DNA from: Actinomycetes bacterium
Lineage (GTDB): Bacteria; Actinomycetota; Acidimicrobiia; Acidimicrobiales; RAAP-2
Direction of reading: 5' to 3'
DNA: 23,506 nucleotides
NCBI GenBank assembly: GCA_025352305.1
Contig: JANXTQ010000171.1
Span: 1 to 23,506 of the forward strand
Within the stretch, counting starts at the first letter, position 1. The number at the start of each line of letters is the position of its first letter. The notes under the pieces are model-generated. The model was not told the DNA's origin. It did no database searches and saw nothing but the letters and a program-made list of their open reading frames with translations. Made by a program: the position numbers and the translations under genes. Of the stretch, positions 21,943 through 23,506 are shown one piece after another.

Positions 21943-22788
21943 CTATTGAGCGACTCGACGAACGATGGCGCTCGCGAGCTGGTCCGCCGCTTCTGGTCGA
22001 AAGCCGAGAAATAGTGACGGTTCCGTGAGTTCAATCTCCATAACGGCCCAACCGTTGTCGTTCACCACGTCGACGCGCGCGTAAAGCAGGTTCGAGCCTC
22101 CCACTGCGTGAAGCGCTCCCTCGGCGAACTCAATCACGTTGTTATCCACCGTGATCGCGCGCATCTGCTCGCGGCGAAACAGGACGTCGCGATCCGATTC
22201 GGCCACATTCAGCATTGGACCCTTGTTCATGGCGTGCACGAACTGTCCATCAATGAATATCAGCGCGGTCTCGCCTTCACGGTCGATCGAGTGCACGTAG
22301 GGCTGAACCATTACGTCGCGACCGCGCGCATGGAGACGTTTGACGTGCTCGAGTGCCGCGCGATGGTCGTTCGCCCCGTAGCGATCGGCGTCAAAGGATC
22401 CCGCACCAACGCTGGGCTTTACAACAAAGTGACCTTCGGGCCAACGAGGCTCTTCGCCGACATCGAAGAACTCCGTTGCAATCACTCGAGTTCCTAAGCG
22501 ATCGAGGTCGGCCAAATAGTGCTTGTCGGAGTTGCGCTCAATAACGTCGAACGGATTATGTAGCCGAGGAATCTGGCGCGCCCAGGAGAGAAACTCCTCT
22601 CGACGCGTGGCGTAGTCCCAGGTCGAACGGAGAACTACGAGATCGAACTGATCCCACTGCACGCTCGCATCGTCCCAGGCGTGAGCGAACGCTGTAACTC
22701 CCGCGCGTTCAAGAGCGTCCAGGAGGATCGGCTGATCAGAGTCAATGTCCGCAACCGAACACGTGGCGACCGCCACCGTGGCACTCAC
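21943..22788 (-). CDS. ATP-grasp domain protein (RimK/DcsG-like)
   Basis: The 281-residue protein fits the ATP-grasp ligases of the RimK / glutathione-synthetase-like group. VVLRSTWDYATRREEFLSW (51-69) and NPFDVIERNSDKHYL (78-92) match the family that includes cycloserine-pathway DcsG. Nucleotide-binding Lys89 and Lys124 (FVVKPSVGAGS), QPYVHSIDREGE (162-173), Asp240 and Glu251/Glu253 (EIELTEPSLF) supply the ATP and magnesium sites. Such enzymes join a carboxylate to an amine or thiol through an acyl-phosphate; the substrate is unknown. The frame is open upstream to 22920, inside nuoN, but the GTG at 22788 overlaps the nuoN stop (GTGA) and gives the normal N-terminal strand (TVAVATC), so it is chosen. 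Confidence 0.82.
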   Translation of the reverse strand: MSATVAVATCSVADIDSDQPILLDALERAGVTAFAHAWDDASVQWDQFDLVVLRSTWDYATRREEFLSWARQIPRLHNPFDVIERNSDKHYLADLDRLGTRVIATEFFDVGEEPRWPEGHFVVKPSVGAGSFDADRYGANDHRAALEHVKRLHARGRDVMVQPYVHSIDREGETALIFIDGQFVHAMNKGPMLNVAESDRDVLFRREQMRAITVDNNVIEFAEGALHAVGGSNLLYARVDVVNDNGWAVMEIELTEPSLFLGFRPEAADQLASAIVRRVAQ

Positions 22789-23506
22789 GGCAAAAACAGC
22801 AGCGTCGCGTGGTGAGCCAGCGACGCGAGCGGTGCGACCCAGACACCAAACAGCACGGCGGTCAGTGCCCCAAAGCCAATGACAGATCCAGAACCAAGAG
22901 GCACCGGGACCAGCGCGCACTCGTTGTCATCGTCGGAGTACAGAGATATCACGAGGCGTAGGTAGAAAAACGCCGCGATGGCGGCACCAATCATCGCCAG
23001 GATCGCGATGGGCGTTCCGCCCGATCCAATAGCGGCGGCGACGACCGAGTACTTGGCGAAAAAGCCCGTTGTAAACGGCGCACCAGACTGCGCTAACAAC
23101 AACAGCGCGAGCGATCCGCCGAGCCAGGGTTGGCGACGAGCGAGTCCGCGGTAGCGCTCGAGAGAGTGACCCTCGTCGCCCGTTCCCCCGACGAGCGCCA
23201 CGACGGCGAAGCTCGCAATGACGACCGGGCTGTACGTCATGACGTAATACAGAGTTCCCGCTACGCCGCGCGCACTCGCGGACCACAGTCCGAGCAACAT
23301 GAAACCGGCTTGATTGATCGACGAGTAAGCGAGCAGTCGCTTGATGTTGTTTTGCAGCAACGCCACGCCGGCACCGACGAAGATGCTGAGAACAACGAGC
23401 ACAAAAATGATCGGTCGCCACGCGTTGATTTCGCTTCCGAGGCTCGACGCCACGACGCGCAGCAGCGCCGCAAACGCACCGACTTTGACCACGGCCGCCA
23501 TGTAGC
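22785..23506 (-). CDS. nuoN: NADH-quinone oxidoreductase subunit N, C-terminal part (cut by the window edge)
   Basis: The 240 visible residues are the C-terminal half of a complex I antiporter-like subunit. The sequence is open to the window edge; the Met at 23501 is internal (YMAAVVKVGAFAALL), not a start. QNNIKRLLAYSSINQAGFML is the conserved Lys-containing helix of this family, and SGAPFTTGFFAK is the second signature with its Pro and Lys. At least six membrane helices follow. NuoN is normally the last gene of the nuo operon, and the antiporter family also includes NuoL, NuoM and Mrp proteins; the short C-terminus and these motifs favour NuoN. The stop is overlapped by the ATP-grasp gene. 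Confidence 0.87.
   Translation of the reverse strand, partial: YMAAVVKVGAFAALLRVVASSLGSEINAWRPIIFVLVVLSIFVGAGVALLQNNIKRLLAYSSINQAGFMLLGLWSASARGVAGTLYYVMTYSPVVIASFAVVALVGGTGDEGHSLERYRGLARRQPWLGGSLALLLLAQSGAPFTTGFFAKYSVVAAAIGSGGTPIAILAMIGAAIAAFFYLRLVISLYSDDDNECALVPVPLGSGSVIGFGALTAVLFGVWVAPLASLAHHATLLFLP

Noticed and set aside
22789..22920. Extended N-terminus of the ATP-grasp protein inside nuoN
   Set aside because: The extra 44 residues are translated nuoN in another frame; the GTGA junction gives a normal ATP-grasp start.
23499..23501. ATG at 23501 as the nuoN start
   Set aside because: The frame stays open to the window edge and this Met lies in a conserved internal helix.
8..23506. tRNA genes, CRISPR arrays, insertion sequences or phage genes
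   Set aside because: No cloverleaf-like pattern, no regularly spaced repeats and no transposase, integrase or terminal inverted repeats were seen by eye.

Overview
The window is a gene-dense, moderately GC-rich bacterial chromosome segment carrying a respiratory chain of actinobacterial type. The evidence is a four-subunit aa3 oxidase with the small actinobacterial subunit IV (CtaF), a QcrCAB menaquinol:cytochrome c reductase with a di-heme QcrC and a three-helix Rieske protein with an internal twin-arginine motif, an actinobacterial-type HelD, and a coproporphyrin-type heme gene set. GTG and occasional TTG starts and stop/start overlaps (TAATG, GTGA, ATGA) are frequent. I infer Actinomycetota, quite possibly class Acidimicrobiia; the class is a guess from protein style and was not tested by phylogeny. 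I saw no tRNA, rRNA, CRISPR array, insertion sequence or phage gene.

Layout. 1-270: tatA and its terminator hairpin. 441-3420 (+): ctaC-ctaD-ctaF, translationally coupled. 3502-4667 (+): a PaiB-like FMN-binding protein and an unrecognised four-helix membrane protein. 4668-4890: non-coding, with small repeats and hairpins. 4891-10744 (-): read in transcription order ctaE-qcrC-qcrA-qcrB, then directly a secreted phosphodiester-glycosidase-like protein and an RNase Z-like metallo-beta-lactamase protein. 10802-13105 (-): helD. 13187-16604 (+): hemE-hemH-hemY with overlapping stops and starts. 16599-17087 (-): a small HAD phosphatase. 17109-20153 (+): a 1014-residue protein joining a metal-site-less metallophosphoesterase domain, membrane helices and an MprF-like C-terminal domain. 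20159-21754 (-): a zinc-ribbon membrane protein followed by an SPFH/band 7 protein. 21943-23506 (-): the C-terminal part of nuoN, overlapped by an ATP-grasp gene.

How the genes fit. Most of the window serves aerobic respiration: complex I (nuoN), bcc complex (qcrCAB), aa3 oxidase (ctaCDF, ctaE), heme synthesis (hemEHY), and Tat export (tatA), which the Rieske protein probably needs. Around this core are envelope-related genes: the glycosidase-like protein, the MprF-like fusion, and the SPFH/zinc-ribbon pair. The most unusual object is the fusion at 17109-20153, whose N-terminal phosphoesterase fold seems to have lost every metal-binding motif while keeping its layout. The next most unusual are the two non-respiratory genes coupled to the 3' end of the bc operon and the ATP-grasp gene coupled to nuoN.
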